A DNA stretch of 42,058 bases. Origin: Acetobacter sacchari (GTDB taxonomy: Bacteria > Pseudomonadota > Alphaproteobacteria > Acetobacterales > Acetobacteraceae). Made by a program: the position numbers and the translations under genes. The DNA lies in assembly GCF_017377715.1 (NCBI RefSeq), contig NZ_JAFVMF010000028.1, positions 1-42,058 on the forward strand, read 5' to 3'. Below are positions 17,750 through 25,991 of this stretch, piece after piece (the stretch's first letter is position 1; each line of letters opens with the position of its first letter). Under the pieces are notes generated by a model. The model did not search any database. It saw only the letters and a program-made list of their open reading frames with translations, and had not been told where the DNA came from.

Positions 17750-18886
17750 TTATTTCTGAAGAACGTGCACGTAGCAGACCGCTCCAATACCCACCATGTG
17801 GGCCAGCCCGGTACGTGCTCCGGGCTGTTGTCGTCCTGTCGCCTCACCCCGCAACTGGCGAACAATCTCACCGACCTGTCCCACGCCGGTCGGCCCGATC
17901 GGGTGGCCCATGGCGATCAACCCCCCAGACGCGCTGATGGCGCACCGCCCCCCGATGTCGAAGGCGCCCTCCTTGAGAAGAGGAATGAACTCGCCCTGCT
18001 CGCAAATTCCGGTCGCCTCCGCATAGAGAAGCTCTTCGATCGCGAACGCATCGTGGACCTCGATCACGTCGAGATCTCGAGGCCCGATCTGCGCCTCACG
18101 GATCGCCTGCGCCATGATCTCCGCCGACAATGCAGTATCGGGATTCGTCTGATTGCCAGCCTTTTCGCTGCCGGCCGCCGATGACACAACCCGTACCGCC
18201 CTGCCCGCATCAATGCCGAGCCTTCGAATTCCCTCTTCCGACGCGACGATGACTGCAGCCGCGCCCTCCCCAATCGGCGTACATTGCAAAGCAGTGAGCG
18301 TCCCGGCGATGGGCCGGGTCATCACCTCTTCGAGCGTCCTGACCTTACGCCGCTGGGCATTAGGATTGAGCGCACCGTTCGCGTGGTTTTTAACCGCGAC
18401 GAGCGCCACATCTTCCGGGGCGACGTTATGGCGGCTGCAATATTCATCCGCGAGCAAGGCGAAATGGGTCGCAGGCACAATAGCATCGTCGGCCAGACTG
18501 GGGACTCCGGTTGGCGCACGGAAGACTGGCGAGGTCCGTTTGTCGACGCCGACCACAAGCGCAACGTCGCTGATCCCGGCCCCCACTTCCAGACATGCAT
18601 GACGAAACGCGGTCGATCCTGAAGCGGAAGCGTTTTCGATATGCACAAGCGGTTGGCCATGCGCCCCAAGGTGTCGCAGCATAGGACGGCCCGCCGCCAT
18701 GCCGAGCAACGCTGTCGCGACATAGCTCGATTGAACATCCTCCCACGCGATCGCCGCATCGGTCAGGGCTTCGCGGATCGCTTGCAACCCCAGCGCGACA
18801 TAGGGAGTGTCGCTGGCGTGCTGATAGGGGTGAAACCCTATGCCCACGACATAGACTGGCGAAAGATCGCCCAAAATCTTCACCAT
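17750..18886 (-). CDS. Thiolase-like protein (SCP2/Ltp type) with Ser in place of the catalytic Cys
   Basis: A 378-residue thiolase-superfamily protein of the sterol-carrier/lipid-transfer group. At the nucleophile position the sequence is IENASASGS: Ser87 (codon TCC, 18626-18628) replaces the Cys of the usual ENACASGS. It retains VIEVHDAFAIEELL and the His motif GGLIAMGHPIGPTG. It lies 11 bases downstream of a DUF35 gene. Thiolase-like plus DUF35 pairs are known as acyltransferases, and in steroid side-chain breakdown (Ltp2 with a DUF35 partner) as retro-aldolases without a thiolase Cys. I infer an aldolase-like or altered C-C cleavage role rather than normal thiolysis. AAGGA precedes ATG 18886. 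Confidence 0.85.
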   Translation of the reverse strand: MVKILGDLSPVYVVGIGFHPYQHASDTPYVALGLQAIREALTDAAIAWEDVQSSYVATALLGMAAGRPMLRHLGAHGQPLVHIENASASGSTAFRHACLEVGAGISDVALVVGVDKRTSPVFRAPTGVPSLADDAIVPATHFALLADEYCSRHNVAPEDVALVAVKNHANGALNPNAQRRKVRTLEEVMTRPIAGTLTALQCTPIGEGAAAVIVASEEGIRRLGIDAGRAVRVVSSAAGSEKAGNQTNPDTALSAEIMAQAIREAQIGPRDLDVIEVHDAFAIEELLYAEATGICEQGEFIPLLKEGAFDIGGRCAISASGGLIAMGHPIGPTGVGQVGEIVRQLRGEATGRQQPGARTGLAHMVGIGAVCYVHVLQK

Positions 18887-18897
18887 TGCCTTGTCCT

Positions 18898-19323
18898 TTA
18901 TACGGCCGGCCTGAAACGGATATCGGTCGAACCGCGATCAGGTCGGGTTTCGGCCACGATCATCGTTTCCATCGGACATCCCGGCGCCAATGCGTCCTGG
19001 CCTGCCTCGATTAAACCGCGAACGACGACTCTCCGCTCCAGCTCCATCGAGCCGACGATGAATGGCGCAGGTCGCGCCGGGTCCAAATGCCTATGCACAA
19101 CGGCGCTGGCGATTAGCGTTCCGCGGCCATCCAACTCCGTGCGATCGATTTTTGTCGACCCACAACGCTCGCAGCCATAACTTTGCGGGGGAAAGAAAAC
19201 ATAACCGCAAGAGTTACAACGGCCACCATAAAGCGCAGGAGGAGCCGAGTCCCCAGACGCCCCGGTCGGTTGAAACAATTCGTCGCCCAGCCCGGTCTGC
19301 ATCATCTTGGCTGTATCTCTCAT
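18898..19323 (-). CDS. DUF35 OB-fold protein with zinc ribbon
   Basis: A 141-residue protein of the DUF35 family. A rubredoxin-like zinc ribbon holds two Cys pairs (CNSCGYVFFPPQSYGCERCG), followed by an OB-fold segment (LDGRGTLIASAVVHRHLD, FIVGSMELERRVVVRG). Such proteins bind thiolase-like enzymes and help channel or bind acyl-CoA. The gene directly precedes the Ser-for-Cys thiolase-like gene, the usual order for a two-subunit complex. I chose ATG 19323; GTG at 19326 is an equally close alternative, with GAGGAAG upstream. The 36-bp gap to the flavin oxidoreductase gene holds most of an operator-like site. Confidence 0.88.
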   Translation of the reverse strand: MRDTAKMMQTGLGDELFQPTGASGDSAPPALYGGRCNSCGYVFFPPQSYGCERCGSTKIDRTELDGRGTLIASAVVHRHLDPARPAPFIVGSMELERRVVVRGLIEAGQDALAPGCPMETMIVAETRPDRGSTDIRFRPAV

Positions 19324-19357
19324 CACTTCAAAATTGCTTCCTCAAAGCTGACAATAT

Positions 19358-19384
19358 ATTTGCTATGTGTCAAGCAAATTAAAT
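19358..19384. promoter_or_regulatory. Operator-like site A (upstream of the DUF35 gene)
   Basis: Perfect inverted half-sites ATTTGCT (19358-19364) and AGCAAAT (19373-19379) are separated by 8 bases; the motif extends as AGCAAATTAAAT. Sites B, C and D share the AGCAARTT core and the 8-base spacing. The site overlaps the stop codon of the upstream flavin oxidoreductase gene. The TetR protein at 26898 is the natural candidate regulator (inference). Confidence 0.5.
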
Positions 19385-20346
19385 TTCGTCCGACAGGCCA
19401 CTTCGTATTCTTCCCTTATTCTATCTACCAGTTCTTTTACTCCTTCTATGCGGGTCACGCCGGAGATTGAATGCCCCGCGCTGGTGAGGTCGGTCCAGCG
19501 GCGCGGCCCCCGCGCGCTGGCGCCGTAGGCCTCACGCGCGGTCTGTTCTGAAATCGTCTCATCCAACCGATCCGGGTCCAGGCCGCTTGCGATGATGGAC
19601 GACCTCATATAGCTGCCCCACAAGCCGTTGAATGCGCGGGTCAGCACGATGTCATCCATCGAATCTGAGACCAACGCATGGCGATAGGCGTCGCTAGCCA
19701 TGCTTTCATTAGTTGCGATAAATTTCGTCCCCATATAGGCAAGATCACAACCAAGGACACGGGCCGCCAATAGCGAGGCGCCGTCGGTAATGCCGCCAGC
19801 AAGCACGATGAGGCCGTCAAACATTGCGCGGACAGCACGTACAAAAGCAAACGCATTGAGCCATCCCGTCTGCCCGCCGGCGCCAGCTGTGAGCAAGATG
19901 AGGCCGTCGACGCCGGAGTCAATCGCTTTTCGCGCGTGTGCGAGCGTCGCTACGTCCGCCAGAACAACAATCCCCGCTTCCTTGAGCTGCGGCATAATCG
20001 GCGCAGGTGAACCGACGCTGGTAATGACGATCTGCGTGCCATATCGGGCGAGTTTATCGACCTGTTCGGTAACCTTGTCACTGCGCATTACAAGATTGGG
20101 ACAGAAAGGCGCCGCGCCGGGCGTCTCGGCCAGCGCAGTGGTGATCTTTTGCAGCCAATCCTCCAGCCGTTCCGGCGGAGTGGCCAAGCCGGGATTGAGC
20201 GTCGGGAAGGCCCCGATCACACCCGACCTACAAGCCGCGATAACGAGGTCTGGCCCCGACACGCGCAACATCGGCGCTGCAATCAGAGGAATTGTGAGAC
20301 TCGATACAATAGACGTCACTTTTTCTGCTTTACTCAATGCCGTCAC
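19363..20346 (-). CDS. Flavin oxidoreductase of the nitronate monooxygenase family
   Basis: A 327-residue FMN-dependent TIM-barrel protein of the 2-nitropropane dioxygenase/nitronate monooxygenase family. Landmarks are IPLIAAPMLRVSGPDLV, LLTAGAGGQTGW, VLAGGITDGASLLA and AYMGTKFIATNES. True nitronate monooxygenases have His in the AGGH motif; here it is Gln (AGGQTG), so nitronate oxidation is doubtful. Relatives in steroid-degradation clusters (IpdC-like) act on CoA-linked intermediates, which suits the neighbours. I chose GTG 20346 because AGGAG lies 7 bases upstream and the protein then has the family length; a longer frame to 20475 has no such support. The gene ends 36 bases before the DUF35 gene. 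Confidence 0.85.
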   Translation of the reverse strand: MTALSKAEKVTSIVSSLTIPLIAAPMLRVSGPDLVIAACRSGVIGAFPTLNPGLATPPERLEDWLQKITTALAETPGAAPFCPNLVMRSDKVTEQVDKLARYGTQIVITSVGSPAPIMPQLKEAGIVVLADVATLAHARKAIDSGVDGLILLTAGAGGQTGWLNAFAFVRAVRAMFDGLIVLAGGITDGASLLAARVLGCDLAYMGTKFIATNESMASDAYRHALVSDSMDDIVLTRAFNGLWGSYMRSSIIASGLDPDRLDETISEQTAREAYGASARGPRRWTDLTSAGHSISGVTRIEGVKELVDRIREEYEVACRTKFNLLDT

Positions 20347-20759
20347 GTGACTGCTCCTCTTCGCACTGTATCGTGAAACAAATCCTTCATTCCGCCGCCC
20401 CGGACATAACTTCTTCCTATGACACCAAGAATAAAGGGATGATCTGTGGAGCGTATCCGGCCTGATTGGCGCCACCCCATGGTGGCGCCAATCAGCAACC
20501 GCCCCAGCCAGAAGATGGCGTTGCCGCCAAGGCTGCGAGGTCGAAGACAGCTCAGCATTGCACTAGAGAACCAAGACTAGATCAGCGCGATCCATTCCCG
20601 CTAACGCAACAGATTTTCGACTAACCTTGGCGCACAGTAGAGCACGAAGACAAATCACTTCCACCTGCCGTCGCGTCAAACGGATATGTGACGGACATAG
20701 AAACAGCCCGCGTCTCGACCGTTGTCGTCATGCTCGCACCTCGCGTCATTGGATTGCCG
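20347..20759. other. Gap between flavin oxidoreductase and enoyl-CoA hydratase genes
   Basis: 413 bases. The only clear structure is the 15-bp hairpin at 20462-20495. Frames here are shadows. The promoter of the oxidoreductase gene probably lies between the hairpin and 20346, but I see no convincing -35/-10 pair and no copy of the shared operator. Confidence 0.4.
20462..20495 (-). terminator. Strong 15-bp hairpin, probable terminator
   Basis: CTGATTGGCGCCACC at 20462-20476 is the exact reverse complement of 20481-20495, with a 4-base loop. It lies about 265 bases beyond the enoyl-CoA hydratase stop and 116 bases before the next start. No T-run follows on either strand, so it could equally be a protein-binding palindrome. 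Confidence 0.5.
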
Positions 20760-21539
20760 TCAACTCCCCTCCTTCGAAAAGATGTTGGCATAGGTCGTGC
20801 TGCGAGCAGCAGCTTCATCACGGGCCGCCTGCATTTCCTCAGGAGTCGCCATCTTCGCGATCATCGCCTTCTCGAAGGCCAGCGCTGTGTCGAGGCCTAC
20901 CTCCAGACTGGCATTAAGGAGCATCTTCGCGGTGCGCATGGCAAAAGGCGCCCTCTCGGAAAGCTTTTTCGCCATTTCCAGAGCTTGGGCGAGCAGATGG
21001 TCAGGCTCGCAGACCTCGTCGACAAGACCCATGCGAAGAGCTTCCGCAGCGTCGACCGGTTCGCCAATCATGATCAGGCGTTTGGAATTGGCCAGGCCGA
21101 TCAGCCTCGGCGCTCGAGCGGTGCCGCCGCCAGCTGGCAGCGCACCAAAGCGAATCTCGGTTAGACCGACTTTCGCGGTCGTAGCTATGAAGCGGAAGTC
21201 ACACGACAGGGCAATCTCAAGGCCGCCGCCCATCGCCGCGCCGTTGATTGCCGCTATGACAGGCTTGGGCACCCAATCGAGCGCAATACCTGCCGAGGGG
21301 GCCGCCGTCGCGAACTGAGGCGTTGCCGCCGTGATCTCGCGCAGATCCGCGCCGCCGCAAAAATGCCGACCGGCGCCCGTCACGATGACCGCGCGAATCG
21401 CCGTATCATTCGAAGCGTCGAGCGCAGCGGCCTGAAGAGCCTCCTTCAACTCCCGATTCAATGTGTTCGCACGATCCGGGCGGTTCAACGTGATGATCGC
21501 CACCGCCTCCCGTTTTTCCAGCATGACCGTATCACTCAT
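20760..21539 (-). CDS. Enoyl-CoA hydratase/isomerase family protein
   Basis: A 259-residue crotonase-fold enzyme. It has the CoA-binding and oxyanion-hole segments GRHFCGGADLREI and NGAAMGGGLEIALSCDF, then LTEIRFGALPAGGGTARAPR. The Glu of TEI matches one catalytic Glu of hydratases. The second Glu of the classical pair is replaced by a basic residue (SKRLIMIGE), so hydration of a plain enoyl-CoA is not certain. GGAG about 8 bases before ATG 21539 supports the start. The start overlaps the end of a small upstream frame (21532-21738). Operator-like site B lies 230 bases upstream. It differs clearly from the crotonase at 14931, so the two probably act at different steps. Confidence 0.88.
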   Translation of the reverse strand: MSDTVMLEKREAVAIITLNRPDRANTLNRELKEALQAAALDASNDTAIRAVIVTGAGRHFCGGADLREITAATPQFATAAPSAGIALDWVPKPVIAAINGAAMGGGLEIALSCDFRFIATTAKVGLTEIRFGALPAGGGTARAPRLIGLANSKRLIMIGEPVDAAEALRMGLVDEVCEPDHLLAQALEMAKKLSERAPFAMRTAKMLLNASLEVGLDTALAFEKAMIAKMATPEEMQAARDEAAARSTTYANIFSKEGS

Positions 21540-21738
21540 GCGCGCTACTCCTCATTTTGTTTTTGTTGATCACTAACAGTGATGGCGACCATACGGTCGC
21601 ACTTGCGGGCCGCATTTCGATGAGAGACGACCCGGCAGGAGCGCACCCAAGGTTTGCTTCTTTAGGCGTCACAGCCACCTGCAATCCCTGCGCACGACCC
21701 TGAGGTCGCCGTGCACCCTCTGCTCCTGCGCCGGTCAT
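21532..21738 (-). CDS. Possible small leader gene overlapping the hydratase start
   Basis: This 68-residue frame begins at ATG 21738 with GAGAGG nine bases upstream and ends inside the hydratase start (stop at 21532-21534), giving a coupled overlap. It starts 31 bases downstream of operator-like site B, where an operon's first gene would be. The protein (MTGAGAEGARRPQGRAQGLQ and onward) has no recognised domain and could be a truncated gene. Confidence 0.3.
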   Translation of the reverse strand: MTGAGAEGARRPQGRAQGLQVAVTPKEANLGCAPAGSSLIEMRPASATVWSPSLLVINKNKMRSSAHE

Positions 21739-21768
21739 CCCGAACCTCTCAGACCCAATTTACTATAT

Positions 21769-21795
21769 ATTTGTTATTCATATAGCAAGTTAATT
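21769..21795. promoter_or_regulatory. Operator-like site B (upstream of the enoyl-CoA hydratase)
   Basis: Half-sites ATTTGTT (21769-21775) and AGCAAGT (21784-21790) are 8 bases apart, extended as AGCAAGTTAATT. Geometry and core match sites A, C and D. It lies in a sharply AT-rich patch suited to a promoter. Confidence 0.5.
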
Positions 21796-22342
21796 TGGGC
21801 GCGTATCCGAACCTTTCATTGTGTCTCTAGGAGATTCGTAAAATTCTTGCGGTATGGTTCACGCTTTGGACGGGAAGATTTGTTCCGACCGACCGAACAT
21901 CGTAACACGACGACAGGACTGGTTCGATGCCCAGCCCGATCTTGATCCTGCACGGTAAATCTTCGTCGACAAAATCCGAGCCTCCACGAATATGGCGCGG
22001 CGCTATAGGAAGTGTCCAAGCGGCTGATGCAAGCTCTAGTAGCTCTGTTGACCGGAACACATCCGTTACAAGTCCACCCCGAGCCGATGCGATGCCACTG
22101 ACCGCCCTGAGAATCGGCATCGACAATACTCGAGTATAGAAAATAGCATACAACATCTATCTACATCTCGGAAGAGGAGAGTTAGAGATACCCAGGCTCT
22201 GACCTTTTTATGGATGGAAAATCAATTGATTTCTTTTTTTATTATATAATGAAAGAAGAGTTTTTCCAATACTCCACATCATACAACGTGACCCGGAAAT
22301 CTCTAAGCGGAGGCAGATGACTTGACTCCCGGGTCACACCTT
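21796..22342. other. Gap between operator B and the ligase gene
   Basis: About 550 bases. A minus-strand frame from 22156 to 21827 (109 residues, starting MLYAIFYTRVLSMPILRAV) has an odd composition and no recognised domain; I treat it as a shadow or remnant. The part near 22200-22265 is AT-rich. No clear terminator follows the ligase stop. Confidence 0.3.
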
Positions 22343-23929
22343 TCAAACTTGACGCTCACGCCCCACCCAGTAGGGATCGCGCAACTCACGTTTAAGCAGT
22401 TTTCCCATCGTATTTCGCGGTAGGGCGTCGACAATATCAACCGTCTTCGGTCGTTTATAAGACGCCAGCAGCGGTGACACAAATGACAGCAGCGCCGCTT
22501 TCTCGAGCGACGCACCAGGTTTGAGCTCAACAACTGCCTTCACCTGTTCGCCGAACTCAATGTCGGGTATCCCGACAACCGCGGCGTCCTGTACGGCGGG
22601 ATGCTTGCAGATTGCAGCCTCGATTTCGGCAGGATAGATGTTCACACCACCAGATATGATCATATCTTTTGCGCGACCTGTAATGAACACATAACCCTCG
22701 GTATCCAGGCGTCCGATGTCGCCCGTGCGGAAAAACCCGCGGTCATCGAGTGTATCCTGACCAAGCGCTGCTGCGTTCACATAATTCGTAATAGTCACGG
22801 GCGTACGGACCCAAACCTCACCATCCGTGCCCGCCGGCAGCGACTGGCCATCGGGATCTCTGATCTCGATGGTCACATGTCGATGCGGGAGTCCGCTCGA
22901 TTGAGGGCGGATCGCCTGCTGCGCAGGCATAAGGGCGCAAATCATCCCCGTTTCGGTCGAGCCATAAGATTCCCACAAGATTGGGCCGAAATGATCGACG
23001 ATCCACTGCTTCAATTCAGGCGTCGTTGGTTCCGCACCGATACCAAGCATCTTCAAGGATGAAACGTCATAGCGGGCGATCACATCGTCAGGGAGGCTTG
23101 CAAGCCGTTTGTACATCGTCGGCACCGCAGTCCAGCTGGTGACACGTTCGCGATCGATCAAAGCGAGGACTGCCTCCGGATCGAACCTGCGCAAGAACAC
23201 CATCAGTGACCCTGTGGCGAGCGCTGCGCGCACGGTAGCGGGACCTGCGCCATGATGCATTGGCAACGTAATCAAGACGATCTCATCCGCCGTCCTAGCG
23301 CGGACCTGCGTAACCGATTGCATGTATTCACGCAGCTCAGTAATCGATGACCGTGGAGCAACCTTGCCGACCTTCACCCCTTTGGGGAAACCAGTCGTCC
23401 CCGAAGTGTAAATGATGAGCGGGGCTTCCTCCTTGGAGAAACGGGGCCGAGCGTGCCTCGAGACGAGATCGTTCCAGGCCAGGAAACCTCCCACCGACGA
23501 ATCAAACGACACGCGAAGGCGAAGCGGAAATTCCTCCGGCGTCGACAACAAAGCATCTGGCCGCTCATCGTCACATATCAATGCCTGAGCATGGCTATTA
23601 CGTAGAATATAGCCCACCTCACTGGGCGTAAGTCGCCAGTTAAGGCCTAGTATCTCGCACCCGAGTTTCGCGCATGCGGCAGCCACGATCGCCCATTCAT
23701 GACGGATCTGCAACCGCACAACGACGACACTACCCTTTCCCAGGCCAGCGTCGGACATCGCATCCGCCAAAGCGTCGGCTAAGTCATTCCAGTCGCCGTA
23801 GGAAAGCCGCCGATCGCCGTCCACGATCGCGATATCATCACGCCGCTCGGCTGCCCAAAACTCGAGGCTTCCAGGCACTGGCTCCACAGCCACAGGAACG
23901 CCCTTCTCCAAATTGATTTCATTAGTCAT
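22343..23929 (-). CDS. AMP-forming acyl-CoA ligase (synthetase)
   Basis: A 528-residue ANL-superfamily enzyme that would activate a carboxylic acid to its CoA thioester through an acyl-adenylate. It has the P-loop-like YTSGTTGFPKGV (174-185), the adenylation motif YGSTETG, the hinge motif FRTGDIGRLD, GRAKDMIISGGVNIYPAEIE, and the catalytic Lys in NTMGKLLKR (Lys510). GAGGGG about 7 bases before ATG 23929 supports the start. It is most likely the entry step of the island's pathway. Operator-like site C lies 21 bases upstream. I cannot tell the acid it uses; closeness to fatty-acid versus aromatic or cyclic acid ligases is unresolved. Confidence 0.92.
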   Translation of the reverse strand: MTNEINLEKGVPVAVEPVPGSLEFWAAERRDDIAIVDGDRRLSYGDWNDLADALADAMSDAGLGKGSVVVVRLQIRHEWAIVAAACAKLGCEILGLNWRLTPSEVGYILRNSHAQALICDDERPDALLSTPEEFPLRLRVSFDSSVGGFLAWNDLVSRHARPRFSKEEAPLIIYTSGTTGFPKGVKVGKVAPRSSITELREYMQSVTQVRARTADEIVLITLPMHHGAGPATVRAALATGSLMVFLRRFDPEAVLALIDRERVTSWTAVPTMYKRLASLPDDVIARYDVSSLKMLGIGAEPTTPELKQWIVDHFGPILWESYGSTETGMICALMPAQQAIRPQSSGLPHRHVTIEIRDPDGQSLPAGTDGEVWVRTPVTITNYVNAAALGQDTLDDRGFFRTGDIGRLDTEGYVFITGRAKDMIISGGVNIYPAEIEAAICKHPAVQDAAVVGIPDIEFGEQVKAVVELKPGASLEKAALLSFVSPLLASYKRPKTVDIVDALPRNTMGKLLKRELRDPYWVGRERQV

Positions 23930-23949
23930 CAGTATTCCCCTCTATTTAA

Positions 23950-23976
23950 ACATGTTTATTGGATAGCAAGTTTAAT
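23950..23976. promoter_or_regulatory. Operator-like site C (upstream of the acyl-CoA ligase)
   Basis: Half-sites ACATGTT (23950-23956) and AGCAAGT (23965-23971) are 8 bases apart, extended as AGCAAGTTTAAT. The site is only 21 bases from the ligase start, so binding there would block transcription or early elongation. Confidence 0.5.
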
Positions 23977-24253
23977 GTCACTCGCTGTGCGGTGAATCCT
24001 CTGCTGAGGTCTCCACCAGGCGCATCGCGTAAAGAGTGCTATGCGTAATCGGGGTGTGTCAGATTTCCGGTTGGGGAACCGCCTCGACCTGCTTACCGCC
24101 CGACCATCGCCAGCAAAGGCGCCCCGCGCCACATCCCGGCCGTTTCGTCGAGCGACACAGGTTGAGGGGGCAGTCACGTTAACGTAGTGTTTTCGACAGA
24201 GGCCGCTGACGGGCCTTTCAGGCGGGGAGAGCTATTACGTTCGCGCGATGGCG
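23977..24253. other. Spacer between ligase promoter and cynR 3' end
   Basis: About 280 bases. With site C it forms the 324-base gap between the ligase start and the LysR regulator stop, both genes on the minus strand. I see no gene and no clear terminator in it. Confidence 0.3.
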
Positions 24254-25153
24254 CTACGAAAGCGGAGTGGCTTTTAATTCTTGCACGAATAAGTCGAGCG
24301 TGGCGATAAATGCCCGTGCAGCAGCGGAGCGGTAGGCGCCCTCTCTTTGCAGCAATACCACCTGCCGTTCTTGGGGTGGCGGCACGAGCGGCCGAGATAG
24401 CAATCCTTGGCGTTCGATGGCGACGGCATCAGGAAGAATTGTGACCAGCGCACTGGACTTAACCAGCTCAATAATCGTCGTCATAGAGCTGGTTTCGATA
24501 ACGACCTTCGGTTCTATGCCATGCTGCTTGAAATGTTTATTAATGGTCTGACGCGTGGCGAACGTGCCAGTTAATAGGATCAATTCTTCTTTTTCGATGT
24601 GCGCAATATCGATAACTTCATTCACCATTACCGGGTGGTCGTATCGACCGACCAATGACAACCGTTCCGTATGGAGAGGATGCGAAACAATTCCGCTTGC
24701 CCTCGATGACCCGAATGCGAGGGCGCAATCCAATTTGTCGTCCGCAAGGTCTGCTTCGATTTCGTCCTGTGACAAGGCGCTTAGATCAAGGGTGATTCCC
24801 GGATATTTCTCGCGGAAGCGTCTTGCAAGTGGCGCAGTCAGATAAGCGCTGAAACTCGGCGTAAACCCGAGCCGGAGCACGCCAGAACTTAAATCGTTAA
24901 CGTCGCGCGCGGCACGACTCGCCGCGTCAATTTCGCGAAAGGCGCGGCGCACATGATCCAAATATGTTGCGCCTGCGTCCGTCGCGCGAATTGATTTTCC
25001 TGTACGGTCAAGCAGTTGCACGCCGAGTTGTTCCTCTAGCTGGCGTATCTGCTGCGATAGCGCGGGTTGGGACACGTGCAGCGCCTGAGCCGCTCGTGTG
25101 AAGCTCCCATACTCCACAACCGATGAAAGATAACGAAGGTGACGGAGGAGCAT
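24254..25153 (-). CDS. cynR: LysR-type regulator, CynR-like
   Basis: A 299-residue LysR-type transcriptional regulator. The N-terminal winged helix-turn-helix (about 16-52) reads GSFTRAAQALHVSQPALSQQ, then IRQLEEQLGVQLLDRTG. The C-terminal part is a periplasmic-binding-protein-like effector domain with LLTGTFATRQTINKHF. From memory, its sequence follows E. coli CynR closely along most of its length, including LTGTFATR and the VIETSSMTTIIELV segment. CynR activates cyanase genes when cyanate is present. It is divergent from cynS across 265 bases, the usual arrangement, and probably binds there and represses itself. ATG 25153 aligns with the CynR start. Confidence 0.88.
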   Translation of the reverse strand: MLLRHLRYLSSVVEYGSFTRAAQALHVSQPALSQQIRQLEEQLGVQLLDRTGKSIRATDAGATYLDHVRRAFREIDAASRAARDVNDLSSGVLRLGFTPSFSAYLTAPLARRFREKYPGITLDLSALSQDEIEADLADDKLDCALAFGSSRASGIVSHPLHTERLSLVGRYDHPVMVNEVIDIAHIEKEELILLTGTFATRQTINKHFKQHGIEPKVVIETSSMTTIIELVKSSALVTILPDAVAIERQGLLSRPLVPPPQERQVVLLQREGAYRSAAARAFIATLDLFVQELKATPLS

Positions 25154-25418
25154 CTGTATAACGCCTGCTTATAGAACCGATATGCAATCAGTCTTGGACA
25201 GTTATAGCCAGAAAGTCGATACCTACCTCACGAAACTTGGAGGTCGACAGATGAAGAGACTTACCGGAGGGCTCAAAAAGTTCAGAGAGGGGAAGTATTC
25301 CGAGGCGAGTGCGGCATTTCCCGCTCCTCCAGGAAAGCCTCAGGTTAGGGTTTCGGATTTTCGTACCCACCATTCGGGTGGCATCGCCTGAGTTTCAATC
25401 TAGTCGGTAGGTGAGCTA

Positions 25419-25889
25419 ATGACCCAAGTGCAAGTAACCCAGGCGGCTCGCAAGGCGCTCGCCGAGGCCGTCGTTCAGCGGAAGGCTGAGAAGCAGCTCA
25501 GCTGGGCCGGGATCGCTGAAGCCAGCGGCCTCTCCCGCGAGTTTGTAACCGCTGCGCTGCTTGGGCAACACCCGCTGCCGGCGAACGCGGCTGAGGCAGT
25601 CGGTAAGACGCTCGATCTCACTGATGGGGATGTGGAACTGCTTCAAGCGATCCCGATCCGTGGCAGTTTCCCGGATGGCGTGCCGACTGACCCCACCATT
25701 TACCGCTTCTACGAAATGATTCAGGTCTACGCCACGACCCTGAAGTCTCTCGTCCACGAGGATTTCGGTGACGGCATCATCAGCGCCATCAATTTCAAGC
25801 TCAAGGTTGAGAAGCGGGAAGATCCGGAAGGTGGGCATCGCTGCGTCGTAACGCTCGACGGGAAATATCTCCCGACCAAACCGTTTTAA
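25419..25889 (+). CDS. cynS: Cyanate hydratase (cyanase)
   Basis: A 156-residue cyanase, the same length as the E. coli enzyme. It converts cyanate and bicarbonate to ammonia and CO2 through carbamate, acting as a cytoplasmic decamer. An N-terminal POU-like helical domain ([20 protein letters not shown]) is followed by the catalytic dimerisation domain. The catalytic residues Arg96 and Glu99 in [10 protein letters not shown] and Ser122 in [10 protein letters not shown] are all in place, and the protein ends in [17 protein letters not shown] precedes ATG 25419. cynR is divergent upstream. There is no carbonic anhydrase (cynT) or cyanate transporter next to it, so bicarbonate supply must come from elsewhere. 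Confidence 0.97.
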   Translation: MTQVQVTQAARKALAEAVVQRKAEKQLSWAGIAEASGLSREFVTAALLGQHPLPANAAEAVGKTLDLTDGDVELLQAIPIRGSFPDGVPTDPTIYRFYEMIQVYATTLKSLVHEDFGDGIISAINFKLKVEKREDPEGGHRCVVTLDGKYLPTKPF

Positions 25890-25991
25890 CGTCGGCGCTC
25901 AAGGGCGCGGCCCTATCATTGCCGCCTCTCTCCTGGGGCGTTTACAGCCTCGACTCTCGTCAAGACCATTTCAATCTCGAAGGGAAAAGCT

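Noticed and set aside
21827..22156. 109-residue minus-strand frame upstream of the hydratase region
   Set aside because: There is no ribosome-binding site or recognised domain; it may be antisense to a decayed element, but I cannot support a call.
25182..25391. 69-residue frame between cynR and cynS
   Set aside because: It lacks a ribosome-binding site and family resemblance and lies where the divergent cyn promoters should be.
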